The notes under the pieces were generated by a model that was not told where the DNA came from, did not search any database, and was given only the letters and a program-made list of their open reading frames with translations. From Sinorhizobium mexicanum (GTDB lineage: Bacteria > Pseudomonadota > Alphaproteobacteria > Rhizobiales > Rhizobiaceae): a stretch of 64,000 nt of DNA. Numbering within the stretch: the first letter of the stretch is position 1; the number at the start of each line of letters is the position of its first letter. Shown here piece after piece: positions 27,727 to 37,670 of the stretch. The translations under genes were made by a program, and so were the position numbers. Location of the stretch: positions 992,001 through 1,056,000 of the forward strand of contig NZ_CP041241.1 in NCBI RefSeq assembly GCF_013488225.1, read 5' to 3'.

Positions 27727-29166
27727 TTACGCGACCCGCATCTTGATGTATTTGGCTTCGAGATAATCGAAGATCCCCAGCTGACCGCCTTCACGGCCCA
27801 TGCCGCTCTCCTTGACGCCGCCGAAGGGGATTTCGGCTGCGGCGAGCAGCATGTCGTTGACCCCGACCATGCCGACGTCGAGGGCCTCCGCCGCCTTGTT
27901 TGCGCCTTCGAGCGAGTGCGAGAAGACATAACCGGCGAGACCGAAGGGCACGTCATTGGCCCGCTTTATGGCGTCGTCGAGGTCGGAGAACCGGGCGATC
28001 GGGGCAACCGGGCCGAAGGGTTCCTCGGTCATGATCAGGGCATCATCCGGCACGTCGCCGAGAACGGTCGGGCGATAGAAGAAGCCACGATTGCGATCCC
28101 CGGGAACTTCACCGCCGGCAAGCAGGGTCGCGCCCTTGGCGAGTGCGTCGGAGACCATCCCGACGATGCGCTCACGGCCGCGGGCGTTGGCCATCGGGCC
28201 CATGTCGACGCCATCATCGCTGCCCCGGCCGATCCTGAGGCCGTTGGCGACATCGGCCATCGTGCGGACGAAGGGCTCGTAGAGGGAGTCATGGACATAG
28301 AAACGGCTCGGTGAAATGCAGACCTGACCCGCATTGCGGAACTTGGCGCGGGCGCAGGCCGTCGCGGCCGCTACCGGGTCGGCATCTTCCAGCACCAGTA
28401 CCGGTGCGTGGCCGCCGAGTTCCATGGAGACCTTTTTCACAGTGTCGGCGCATTGCCTGAGGATCAGCTTGCCGACCGGAACGGAGCCGGTAAGGGAGAC
28501 CTTACGGATAACGGGCGAGGCAATTAGGTGCGAGGAAATGTCCGCCGACTTGCCGCTGACCACATTCAGCACACCGGCGGGCAGGCCGGCCTTGATCGCC
28601 GCTGCGGCGATATGCAGCGTACTGGAAGGTGCTTCCTCCGAGGGCTTGATGACAACAGGGCAGCCGGCAGCGAGCGCGGCCGCGATCTTGCGGGCCGGTA
28701 GGAGGGCGGGGAAGTTCCAGGCGGTGAAGGCGGCGACCGGGCCGACCGGATCGAAGCGGACATTGAGGCGCACATTCGGGTCACGGCCATCAAGGACGTG
28801 GCCGAAGATACGGCGTGCCTCGTCGGCATACCAGTCAAACTGGTCGACAGCGGCATTCCATTCACCAACGGCTTCGGCGATGGGCTTGCCCGTTTCGGCG
28901 GACATATCGTGCACCGCGCGGTCGGAGTTGGCACGCATTTCCGTGGCGATGCGGCGGAGGATGGCGCTGCGCTCCCAACCGGAAACCTTGTTCCAGCGGG
29001 GTGCTTCCCGAGCGAGAACCGTGAGTACCTCGTCGAGGTCGCTTGCATCGGCCGAGGGGAGGTGACCGATGATCTCCTCATCGACGGGATCGATGACAGG
29101 ACAGGCGTCTCCGCTGCGCGAGGCGCGCCATACGCCGTCGATCAGCAGTCCGAATTGTTCATACAT
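27727..29166 (-). CDS. NAD(P)-dependent aldehyde dehydrogenase, semialdehyde type
   Basis: A 479-residue aldehyde dehydrogenase. The substrate tunnel and cofactor motifs are FTAWNFPALLPARKIA, GCPVVIKPSEEAP and SLTGSVPVGK. The general base is in MELGGHAPVLVLED, the catalytic cysteine in NAGQVCISPSRFYVH, and TEEPFGPVAPI closes the domain. It is closest in style to succinate- or 2-ketoglutarate-semialdehyde dehydrogenases, which oxidise the aldehyde end product of sugar-acid and uronate pathways. Lies 10 bp from both neighbours in an enzyme operon. The exact aldehyde depends on the unresolved route of this operon. Confidence 0.9.
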   Translation of the reverse strand: MYEQFGLLIDGVWRASRSGDACPVIDPVDEEIIGHLPSADASDLDEVLTVLAREAPRWNKVSGWERSAILRRIATEMRANSDRAVHDMSAETGKPIAEAVGEWNAAVDQFDWYADEARRIFGHVLDGRDPNVRLNVRFDPVGPVAAFTAWNFPALLPARKIAAALAAGCPVVIKPSEEAPSSTLHIAAAAIKAGLPAGVLNVVSGKSADISSHLIASPVIRKVSLTGSVPVGKLILRQCADTVKKVSMELGGHAPVLVLEDADPVAAATACARAKFRNAGQVCISPSRFYVHDSLYEPFVRTMADVANGLRIGRGSDDGVDMGPMANARGRERIVGMVSDALAKGATLLAGGEVPGDRNRGFFYRPTVLGDVPDDALIMTEEPFGPVAPIARFSDLDDAIKRANDVPFGLAGYVFSHSLEGANKAAEALDVGMVGVNDMLLAAAEIPFGGVKESGMGREGGQLGIFDYLEAKYIKMRVA

Positions 29167-29176
29167 GGGCGTTCTC

Positions 29177-31069
29177 TCAAATCAGGGTGCGGGCATATTG
29201 GCGCTGGACGTCATCCACCCAGTTGCCGACATTCCATTGGCCGTAGGCACCGAGACCAACGGCAGGATCGTCGCCGAAATAGACGGGCACGTGGACCAGG
29301 CTGAGGCCGGGCCAGGCGCGCGCCTCTTCGAGGGCGGCCATCAGGCTTTCCTCGTCCTCGCCGCCGAAAAGCGCGCGAACGCCGCTCACCGCGCCGGCGA
29401 GCGTCACATAATCGACGGGGACACCGTCATTGGTGCGGAAATCGCGGCCGTATTGCGCGTTCTGAAGGTGGCTGATAGCGGCCATGCGCCTGTTGTCGAG
29501 GAGCAGGATCGTGCCGTGCACGCCATGCTCGACGCCGTCGATCAGCACCTGCGGGTTCATCATAAACGAACCATCGCCGGTGAAGGCGATGCCGTAGCGA
29601 CCCTTGTCGGCGATGCCGGCGGCAAGCAGGGCACTGACGGCAAAACCCATGTAGGACGCGCCGGTCTCGGTGAAGGTTTCGAACGGCACCTGATCCTCGA
29701 CGATCTGGAAGCCGTTTGCCTGCACGTCGCCTGCATCGAAGAATTTCAGGGCGCCGTGCCGGCGGCAGAAACCGGCGGCAAGCCGGATGACGCGCGGCTG
29801 CGTCAGCACCGGCTTCTGCCAGACGGGATCGAAGAGCGGCGGCGAGGATGCCTGCCGGCTAAGGAAGCCATCCCACTCCGCGCGCTTGGCGCGGCCGGCC
29901 TCGAGCCACGCCGCCTTGCGTGGCTCGGTATCGGCGCCCGAAAGCATACCGGCCAGCCGTCCGGCGACGATCGCGGCATCGCCCGTCAGCGCGATTGTGT
30001 TGTTATAGTGCTGCACATCGATGGGGTCGGCATTGATATTGATGACATGGCGCACCTTCGGCCAGCCGATGCCGGAGCAATCGGCCTGGCAGACGGCACG
30101 GCTGCCGATGACGATGAGGAGTTCGGCCTCGTCCATCGTCCAGTTGCCGCTGATCGAACCCTTGGAGCCGCCCACGCACATATTTTGTTGATGATCGGCA
30201 GGCATGACGCCGCTGGCGCCGGGGCTCGAGACGACCAGCGCGCCGGCCGCCTCGGCCAGTCGCCGGACGGCATCGGACGCCGTGCGGCTGCCACCGCCGA
30301 GTTTGATCGCCACCTTCGCGGCGGTGCGGACGGCATCAGCTGCCGTGCGGAACGGACCATCATCGGCAGGGGCGAGTGCCGGGAACACCGGCCGGTCGGG
30401 CAGGGCGTCGAGACGTAGCGTCACCGGCGCGGGCTGAGTGTTGAGCGGCAGGTTCATGTAGAAGGGGCCGGGGCGCCACGGGTGGAAGACGCAGGTCGCG
30501 CCCTTGCGCAATCCATCCCGCAGCGCGCCCGGACTATGCAGCGTATAGGCACTTCCCATAAGGGAGGTAATTTGGGAAAAGACGCCCTGTGCCGGCTTCG
30601 GCACCTGCTGCATATTGTAACCTTCGCCATGGGTCGTCTCGTCACCATAGAGGTGGTAGAGACCGACACCGTTGGAGGCGGCGGCAAGCGATGCCGCCAT
30701 GGCTTGAAACGCGCCCGGCCCGATCGAGGTGACGACGGCGCCGACTTCGCCATAGACCCAGGAGAGGGCCGTGCCGGCATGTGCCATTTCCACTTCGTTG
30801 CGGAACTGCCAGCAACGCACCAGCCCTTCGGCTTCATAGGCTTTGAGCACGTCCGCGAGTGCAGTGCTGCCATGGCCGAAGATCGCGAGATATTTGGTCA
30901 CGCCCTGGCGCATCAGGCCAAGCACCAGCGCCTCGACCAGCGGCAGCGTCGTGGGCGCGCTGAGGCGGTCGTCGGATATCGCGGTTTTCAGGCCGCCCGC
31001 GGCACGCAGCCATGCGGCGCGGTCAGCGGCCGTGTGGGCGAGGTCGTCGGGAAACGGGGGAAGCGTCAT
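29177..31069 (-). CDS. ThDP-dependent enzyme, acetolactate synthase/IolD-like
   Basis: A 630-residue ThDP enzyme with the usual three-domain order. The PYR domain has GHGSTALADVL and RNEVEMAHAGTALSW (catalytic glutamate). A middle domain runs to about 400. The PP domain has GDGSFMMNPQVLIDGVEHG followed by N in LLLDNRR (the GDG-x-N metal/ThDP motif). It is longer than acetolactate synthase and closer in size and N-terminus to trihydroxycyclohexanedione hydrolase IolD, but too different in detail to call it that. Possible chemistries are decarboxylation, C-C cleavage or hydrolysis of a diketone. Its stop is 10 bp before the aldehyde dehydrogenase and it overlaps the MocA gene by four bases. Confidence 0.82.
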   Translation of the reverse strand: MTLPPFPDDLAHTAADRAAWLRAAGGLKTAISDDRLSAPTTLPLVEALVLGLMRQGVTKYLAIFGHGSTALADVLKAYEAEGLVRCWQFRNEVEMAHAGTALSWVYGEVGAVVTSIGPGAFQAMAASLAAASNGVGLYHLYGDETTHGEGYNMQQVPKPAQGVFSQITSLMGSAYTLHSPGALRDGLRKGATCVFHPWRPGPFYMNLPLNTQPAPVTLRLDALPDRPVFPALAPADDGPFRTAADAVRTAAKVAIKLGGGSRTASDAVRRLAEAAGALVVSSPGASGVMPADHQQNMCVGGSKGSISGNWTMDEAELLIVIGSRAVCQADCSGIGWPKVRHVININADPIDVQHYNNTIALTGDAAIVAGRLAGMLSGADTEPRKAAWLEAGRAKRAEWDGFLSRQASSPPLFDPVWQKPVLTQPRVIRLAAGFCRRHGALKFFDAGDVQANGFQIVEDQVPFETFTETGASYMGFAVSALLAAGIADKGRYGIAFTGDGSFMMNPQVLIDGVEHGVHGTILLLDNRRMAAISHLQNAQYGRDFRTNDGVPVDYVTLAGAVSGVRALFGGEDEESLMAALEEARAWPGLSLVHVPVYFGDDPAVGLGAYGQWNVGNWVDDVQRQYARTLI

Positions 31070-32151
31070 GCGGGCCTCCCATTCCTGAGATCCACCGGCC
31101 GGCCGATGCGGGCCGATTCTTCGGCCGCAAGCGCAAAGCGCAGGATTTCACGGGCCTGGCGGGCGGTGAGCACCGGCGTGCCGCCGGTGCGGATCGCGTC
31201 GATATAATGCCGCGTCGACAGCACGAAGCTCTGTTCCCAGCTGGTGGGGATATCGCGGAATTCCGTCAGCTTTCCGTCGCTGTAGAGCACCACCGGCGGA
31301 CTGTCGGCCAGCCGCCCATGGCCGCCATTGATCCAGATGACACCCTTGGTGCCGGTGATTTCGACGCGATCGTCCTGGGCATAGTGCCGTGTCGCCAGTT
31401 CCATTTCGGGCGAATAGACGATCTCGAGATTGCCGATGCGGTTGCCGGGAAAGCGGAAGGAAATCTGCGATTGCGCATCGAAGCGGATGCCGCCGGGACC
31501 TTCGGTATCGCCGATGAAGGCATGAACCTCGTCCGGCTCGCCCATGAAATGCCAGGCAAGCGCGAATTTGTGGTGGCCGTCGTCGAAGACCAGCGGTCCG
31601 CCGCCGGCCTGGTCCTGCTTCTGGCGCCAGGCATTCGCGGCAGCCGGCACATCCCAGGCGGTGGCGCTGCGTGCCGGGTTGGACTTGATGCGGATGGAAA
31701 GCGGCGTGCCGATGGCGCCCTGGTCGATGAGGTCGCGTGCCTTCAGCACCGGCGGATAGAAGATGAAATTCTCGAAGATCTTGACCGGCCGGTCATAGGC
31801 CTCGGCGGCGGCCACGAGCTGGTCGGCTTCTTCCAGCGAAACGCACATCGGCTTTTGCAGCGAAACGATCTTGCCGGCATTCATTGCCTTGAGTGCGGCG
31901 CCAAGATGGAGGTGGTGCGGCAGCAGGATTTCCACCAGATCGACATCGGGCATTGCCAGCACGGCATCGAGATCGGTCTCGATGGCCACGTCCTCTATCC
32001 CCCATTGTTTCGCCTTGGCCGCGGCGAGTGCCGGGTCGCGATCGCACAGCGCGACGATGCGGCTTGCCGGGTTCTGGAGGTATTCGATCGCATGGAGATC
32101 GGAGATGCGACCGGTGCCGATGACGGCGACCCTAATCGGATTGCTGTTCAT
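31066..32151 (-). CDS. Gfo/Idh/MocA-family oxidoreductase
   Basis: A 361-residue NAD(P)-dependent sugar or polyol dehydrogenase. Rossmann start VAVIGTGRISDLHAIEYL. The catalytic lysine is in SLQKPMCVSLEEAD (EKP-type motif with Q in place of E). The active-site region VFDDGHHKFALAWHFMG supplies the D-x-x-H pair. Members oxidise inositols, glucosides or sugars at a ring carbon. It overlaps the ThDP gene (ATGA) and the IclR gene (20 bp), so it is tightly coupled to both. It would supply the oxidised intermediate for the downstream dehydratase and lyase. Substrate unknown. Confidence 0.9.
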   Translation of the reverse strand: MNSNPIRVAVIGTGRISDLHAIEYLQNPASRIVALCDRDPALAAAKAKQWGIEDVAIETDLDAVLAMPDVDLVEILLPHHLHLGAALKAMNAGKIVSLQKPMCVSLEEADQLVAAAEAYDRPVKIFENFIFYPPVLKARDLIDQGAIGTPLSIRIKSNPARSATAWDVPAAANAWRQKQDQAGGGPLVFDDGHHKFALAWHFMGEPDEVHAFIGDTEGPGGIRFDAQSQISFRFPGNRIGNLEIVYSPEMELATRHYAQDDRVEITGTKGVIWINGGHGRLADSPPVVLYSDGKLTEFRDIPTSWEQSFVLSTRHYIDAIRTGGTPVLTARQAREILRFALAAEESARIGRPVDLRNGRPA

Positions 32152-32890
32152 GCAAGGGGCCTTTCTGTGATGCGGGCATGGAAACGGAGGTGACGATGTG
32201 GCCGAGTTCAGCGAGGCGTTCGTCGGTCACGCGGACGGAGGGGCCGGAAACACCGACGGCGGCGATCATTCGGCCGTGATCGTCGTAGATCGGGCGGGCG
32301 ACGCAGCGAATGCCGTGGGCGAATTCCTCATTATCGATGGAATAGCCGCGCGCACGGGTGCGGGTGATCTCGTCATCAAGCGCGCGCCGCGTGGTTAGCG
32401 TGCGCGGCGTGAAGGACGGGAAGGGGCCATCGACATGGGCATCGCCAAAGGCGAGGAACGCCTTGCCGAGCGCAGTGCAATGGAGTGGCGCCAGCGCGCC
32501 GATCGGGTGATCGACCTTGAGCGGCAGCGAGGAATCAATCTTGTCGATATACCAGACGCGGCTGCCCACGAGCACCGCCATGTGGGCGCATTCGCCTGTC
32601 TCTGCGACGAAGCGTTCGAGCACCGGGCGCCAGGCCTCCTTCACGGAAACGATGTCGATGAGCGAGTGGCTGCTGGTCGTTTGCCGCGCGATCTTGTCCG
32701 TTGGCTGGTAGCGACGGGCCGAATCCTGGGTCGCGTAACCGGCGGCGACCAGGGTCTTCATCAGATGCGATGCGTTGGACTTGTCCACGCCCAGCGCCTC
32801 GGCGACATCGGTCAGCCGGGCGGGCTCGCGGTTTGCCGCAAGGAAATCGAGGGCTTCGAGGCCGCGCGTGAGAGATTGCAATAGGCGCAT
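32132..32890 (-). CDS. IclR-family transcriptional regulator
   Basis: A 252-residue regulator. An N-terminal winged helix (ALDFLAANREPARLTDVAEAL, GVDKSNASHLMKTLVAAGY) is followed by the IclR effector domain (GECAHMAVLVGSRVWYIDKI, LHCTALGKAFLAF, GIRCVARPIYDDHGRMIAAVGVSG). The start at 32890 has AAGGAG upstream and matches the family start; the frame continues to 33073 but through the intergenic region. It is first in the operon and 219 bp from the divergent ABC importer, so it probably controls both, normally as a substrate-released repressor. No single clear operator could be picked out in the gap. Confidence 0.92.
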   Translation of the reverse strand: MRLLQSLTRGLEALDFLAANREPARLTDVAEALGVDKSNASHLMKTLVAAGYATQDSARRYQPTDKIARQTTSSHSLIDIVSVKEAWRPVLERFVAETGECAHMAVLVGSRVWYIDKIDSSLPLKVDHPIGALAPLHCTALGKAFLAFGDAHVDGPFPSFTPRTLTTRRALDDEITRTRARGYSIDNEEFAHGIRCVARPIYDDHGRMIAAVGVSGPSVRVTDERLAELGHIVTSVSMPASQKGPLHEQQSD

Positions 32891-33108
32891 CGGTAAAACT
32901 CCTTCGGGGGTTTCCGTTGATTTGCGCCATGCTAAACTCAAGTACAGCATATGACAACTAAATCGGCATTTACCGCCCGCTAGATGGATGAATTGCCGGT
33001 TTTGTTTCGAAATGCAATACTTTTGTGTTGACATCGGCAACAAGTTTGCCGAATTCTGGTTTTGCGAGGTCACAAGTTTAACAATCGCAAACCTTACGGG
33101 AGGTTCCT

Positions 33109-34380
33109 ATGTTTTCCATCACGCGGCGCTCGCTTATGCTTGCAGCGCTTCTGGCATCCGCGACGGGCGTTGCCGGCCCGGTCTTCGCCGACGCCGGCGA
33201 GGTCACGATCAGCCATTATTTCACCGGCGAGCTCGGCCTGAAGGCCTTCAATGAACAGGTCGGAAAGTTCGAACAGGCGACCGGCATCAAGATGAAGGAA
33301 AGCCCGGTTGGCCACGAGGACTTCAAGACCGATATCCTGGTGCGGGCGGCGGGCCACAGCTTGCCGGACGTGTTCAGCTACTGGGCCGGAGCGCGCGTCG
33401 ATTTCATCGTGAAGTCCGACAGTCTGCGTCCGATCGACGATATGTGGGCGAGCGCAAAGCTGGATAGCGTCGTCGCCAAACCGATCGCCGACAGCGCGAC
33501 CATCTACGACGGCAAGCGCTTCCTCGTGCCGTTCAACTATCACTATGCCGGCGTGTTCTATAACAAGAAGGTGCTTGCCGACGCCGGCATGACGGCGCCG
33601 CCGGCGAGCTGGGACGAATTCATCACGCTCTGCAAGACCCTGAAGGAAAAGGGCATCGCGCCGATCGCGCTCGGTTCGAAGAACCGCTGGCCGGCGCAGT
33701 TCTGGTTCGATTACCTGCTGCTGCGCACCGCCGGCCCGGATTACCGCGCCAAGCTGATGGCGGGCGAGGCTTCCTACGACGATCCGCAGGTTGTTGCGGC
33801 CATGGGCCTCTGGAAGGAGATGCTCGATCAGGGGTTCTTCGTCGAAAACGCCAATGCCGACGACTGGACGGACGCCGCCGACAAGGTGGCCCGCGGCGAT
33901 GCGGCGATGACGCTGATGGGAACCTGGATCACCGGCTACTGGAACGGCGTCGGTCTCGTTCCGGGTCAGGATTATGACTTCTTCCCCTTCCCGAAGATCA
34001 GGGACGGCATTCCGAACGCCGCCGTCGGGCCGGTCGACGGTCTGGTGATCTCCGCCAACGCCGCCAATCATGAAGGCGCGGAAAAATTCCTCGCCTTCAT
34101 GATGTCCAACACTGATGTCCAGGCAAAATGGGCGGAAGCCCAGGGCGCGCTGTCCGCAAACGTCAACGTCGATCCCAAGACCTATAACAGCGTCATGCAG
34201 GATGCCGCCAAGACGGTTGCGGCAGCCGAAGCATTTGCCTTCAACTATGACCTTGCCACCACACCGCCTGTCGCCGAAGTCGGCCTTTCCATGTTTACGC
34301 GCTTCATCGACGATCCGTCCAAGCTGGACGAGATTCTGAAGGCGGTCGCCGTCGATGCCAAGGCAGCCTTCAAGCAATAG
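33109..34380 (+). CDS. sugar ABC transporter, periplasmic binding protein
   Basis: A 423-residue family 1 extracellular solute-binding protein. The signal peptide covers about residues 1-26 (RRSLMLAALLASATGVAGPVFA). Typical carbohydrate-binding features follow: VTISHYFTGE, VPFNYHYAGVFYNKKVLADAG, MTLMGTWITGYWNG, and VDGLVISANAANHEGAEKFLAFM. The start has GGGAGG seven bases upstream. It delivers the substrate to the two permeases encoded just downstream. First gene of the importer operon, divergent from the IclR enzyme operon. Sugar, oligosaccharide or polyol substrate cannot be told from sequence alone. Confidence 0.93.
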   Translation: MFSITRRSLMLAALLASATGVAGPVFADAGEVTISHYFTGELGLKAFNEQVGKFEQATGIKMKESPVGHEDFKTDILVRAAGHSLPDVFSYWAGARVDFIVKSDSLRPIDDMWASAKLDSVVAKPIADSATIYDGKRFLVPFNYHYAGVFYNKKVLADAGMTAPPASWDEFITLCKTLKEKGIAPIALGSKNRWPAQFWFDYLLLRTAGPDYRAKLMAGEASYDDPQVVAAMGLWKEMLDQGFFVENANADDWTDAADKVARGDAAMTLMGTWITGYWNGVGLVPGQDYDFFPFPKIRDGIPNAAVGPVDGLVISANAANHEGAEKFLAFMMSNTDVQAKWAEAQGALSANVNVDPKTYNSVMQDAAKTVAAAEAFAFNYDLATTPPVAEVGLSMFTRFIDDPSKLDEILKAVAVDAKAAFKQ

Positions 34381-34389
34381 CAAACGAGG

Positions 34390-34414
34390 ATCGCGGCCCC
34401 GTGCGGGCCGCGAT
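34390..34414 (+). promoter_or_regulatory. intercistronic hairpin after the binding-protein gene
   Basis: A perfect 10-bp stem, ATCGCGGCCC / GGGCCGCGAT, with a 5-base loop. It lies between the binding-protein stop and the first permease start and is followed only by TTTCCC, so it is not a strong terminator. Such hairpins in importer operons protect the upstream message and keep binding protein in excess over the permeases; that role is inferred here. Confidence 0.7.
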
Positions 34415-34433
34415 TTCCCGGAAAGGAATATCG

Positions 34434-35315
34434 ATGGAGCGGCACAACACAGTCTGGCGCATTGCGCTGCTGGCACCGCCATTGTCCGTTTTTGCCGTCT
34501 TCGTGTTCTGGCCGCTGTTCAGTTCGTTCTTTTATAGCGTGACCAACTGGAACGGCTTCGGCTCCGACTATGATTTCGTGGGTCTCGACAACTTCGCCAA
34601 GATCTTCACCGACAAGCTATTCATGAACGCGGCGATCAACACGACGATCTGGATGGCCGCCGCGATCGTGGTGCCGACGCTGTTCGGGCTTGGGCTGGCT
34701 CTGCTGCTCGACGGCAAGGTTCCAGGTGGGCGTGCCTTCAAGACGGTGTTCTACCTGCCGATCTGCCTTTCGGCCGTCATCGTCGGGCAGATCTGGATAT
34801 GGATCTACCAGCCCGACTGGGGCCTGCTCAACGCTGTGCTCTCGAACATCAACGGTGAGAAGATGCGCTATGCCTGGCTTGCCAAGCCTGACACGGCGCT
34901 CGGATCGGTGATCCTCGCCTGGTCCTGGCAGCAAACCGGCCTTTCCATGGTGATCTACCTTGCCGGCCTGACGGCGATCCCCGAGGACCTCCTGGAGGTC
35001 TGCGAGATCGAGGGCGCGAAACTTTGGCAGCGCATCGTCTTCGTCGTGCTGCCGCTCCTCACCCCGTCCACCGTCGTCGTCATCGCCCTTTCCGTGATCA
35101 ACTCGCTCAAGGGTTTCGACATCCTGTACATCATGACCGGCGGCGGGCCGTTCAACAGTTCCGATACGCTTGCCATGCACATGTACAACGAGTCCTTCCG
35201 CAAATACCTGATGGGTTACGGTAGCGCCATTTCCGTCGTGCTGTTCCTGATCGCGCTTACGATCATCGGTATCTACTTCCGCCAGCTCAAGAAGGTGGAC
35301 CGGATCTATGGCTAA
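34434..35315 (+). CDS. sugar ABC transporter permease, UgpA/MalF type
   Basis: A 293-residue inner-membrane permease with six helices. It starts WRIALLAPPLSVFAVFVFWP and carries the ATPase-coupling EAA loop near residues 185-205 (EDLLEVCEIEGAKLWQRIVFVVLPLL). GGGPFNSSDTLAMHMYNESF is also typical of this permease class. Start 34434 follows GGAAAGGA. Its stop overlaps the next permease start by eight bases, so the two are co-translated and form the heterodimeric channel. Confidence 0.93.
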   Translation: MERHNTVWRIALLAPPLSVFAVFVFWPLFSSFFYSVTNWNGFGSDYDFVGLDNFAKIFTDKLFMNAAINTTIWMAAAIVVPTLFGLGLALLLDGKVPGGRAFKTVFYLPICLSAVIVGQIWIWIYQPDWGLLNAVLSNINGEKMRYAWLAKPDTALGSVILAWSWQQTGLSMVIYLAGLTAIPEDLLEVCEIEGAKLWQRIVFVVLPLLTPSTVVVIALSVINSLKGFDILYIMTGGGPFNSSDTLAMHMYNESFRKYLMGYGSAISVVLFLIALTIIGIYFRQLKKVDRIYG

Positions 35316-36156
35316 TCCTTCCGCCGCCCGTCGTTTCAACCCGTGGCGCGGAGCGATCTTCGCCATGCTCCTTGCGCTTGCGATCCTCTTCTTGCTGCCG
35401 ACGCTCGGCGTGCTGCTCGCCTCGGTGAAGACGACGCGCGAGATCGCGCTCGGTAGCCTCTGGTCGTTCCCGACGGCGTTCTATCTCGGCAACTTCGTCG
35501 AGGTGCTGTCGAACCCCGCCGTGCATCGCTACTTGCTCAATACGCTGCTGGTCACGGTCCCTGGCACACTGGCCTCGACGGCGCTCGGCGTCCTTGCCGG
35601 CTATGTCTTCGCCAAGCTGCCGTTCCGCGGCTCCAACATGCTGTTTCTCGTTCTCGTGGCGGGAATGTTCTTCCCGCCGCAGGTCATTCTCGTTCCGCTC
35701 TTCCGCCTGTTCAACGGCATGGGGCTGATCGATACGCTGTGGCCGGTCTTCATCGTCCACACCGCGCTCGGCATCCCAATCTGCACGCTCCTGATGCGCA
35801 ACTTCTTCGCCACCGTCCCGACAGCCTTGCGCGAGGCGGCGATCCTCGAAGGCGCCAGCGAATGGCAGGTGCTGACCCGAGTGGTGCTGCCGCTCAGCCT
35901 GCCGGCGCTCGCTGTGCTGGCGACGCTGCAGTTCACGTGGATCTGGAACGATTTCCTTTGGCCGCTGATCTTCACCCAGTCCGACGACAAGCGGACCATC
36001 ATGATCGGCATCGTCAATCTCAAGGGCCAGTATTCCGTTGCCTGGGGCGTGCAGGGCGCGCTCTCGCTCATCGCCAGCCTGCCCACGCTTTTCGTCTTTC
36101 TGTTTTTCCAGCGCTACTTCATCAAGGGCATGACCATGGGCGCGGTAAAGGGTTGA
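35308..36156 (+). CDS. sugar ABC transporter permease, UgpE/MalG type
   Basis: A 282-residue six-helix permease. The EAA loop is TALREAAILEGASEWQVLTRV then VLPLSLPAL at about residues 175-200. The WNDFLWPLIF motif is diagnostic for MalG-type subunits. It overlaps the preceding permease gene by eight bases and is followed after two bases by the ATPase gene. Forms the transmembrane pair with the upstream permease. Confidence 0.94.
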   Translation: MANPSAARRFNPWRGAIFAMLLALAILFLLPTLGVLLASVKTTREIALGSLWSFPTAFYLGNFVEVLSNPAVHRYLLNTLLVTVPGTLASTALGVLAGYVFAKLPFRGSNMLFLVLVAGMFFPPQVILVPLFRLFNGMGLIDTLWPVFIVHTALGIPICTLLMRNFFATVPTALREAAILEGASEWQVLTRVVLPLSLPALAVLATLQFTWIWNDFLWPLIFTQSDDKRTIMIGIVNLKGQYSVAWGVQGALSLIASLPTLFVFLFFQRYFIKGMTMGAVKG

Positions 36157-36158
36157 TT

Positions 36159-37220
<1,062 letters not shown>

Positions 37221-37292
37221 GCATCCTGCCTTCGTTGCAGCACATAACATCTGTTCACGAGCCGCGCTGGTCTCGGTGTCAGGACCGTCAGT

Positions 37293-37574
37293 TCATGACG
37301 GCGGCAGCGCGTCAATGACAACGCCGGCTGCACGCAGTCCGGCGAAGAACCGCTCTTGGTCTTCCGAACGTTGCAATCGCTTTCGCACTTCGCTGCCGAC
37401 GGTCTGCATGAGGCCGGGAGCTTTGGCGTTAAGCCGCTCCTTTTCCTTGGCCGCCTCATCGAGCTTGCCCGAGGAGCCCAGGATCGACGCCAGTCTTCCT
37501 TCCAAACGTTGACGTTTGACCAGCATCCCGAGAGGCGACGACTGTCGCATCTCTAACCGGCTCATATGTCGCAT
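37293..37574 (-). CDS. small hypothetical protein, helical
   Basis: A 93-codon frame; translation may begin at either of two nearby ATGs, each inside a repeated 14-base motif (TTAGAGATGCGACA, near 37536-37549 and 37561-37574). The protein is charged and helical (KLDEAAKEKERLNAKAPGLM, SEVRKRLQRSEDQERFFAGL), which looks natural rather than a shadow. No family recognised and no strong ribosome-binding site. It fills the gap between the importer ATPase and rfbD and could be the remnant of a longer gene. Nothing else is seen in 37221-37670. Confidence 0.4.
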   Translation of the reverse strand: MRHMSRLEMRQSSPLGMLVKRQRLEGRLASILGSSGKLDEAAKEKERLNAKAPGLMQTVGSEVRKRLQRSEDQERFFAGLRAAGVVIDALPPS

Positions 37575-37670
37575 CTCTAAAATGCCGCTACATCAGAAGA
37601 TCGCATAATCTATCTTATGGAACTTCAAGCGTCGGCCGTCGGCACGCAGCAGCAGCACTACCAGGCGCCT

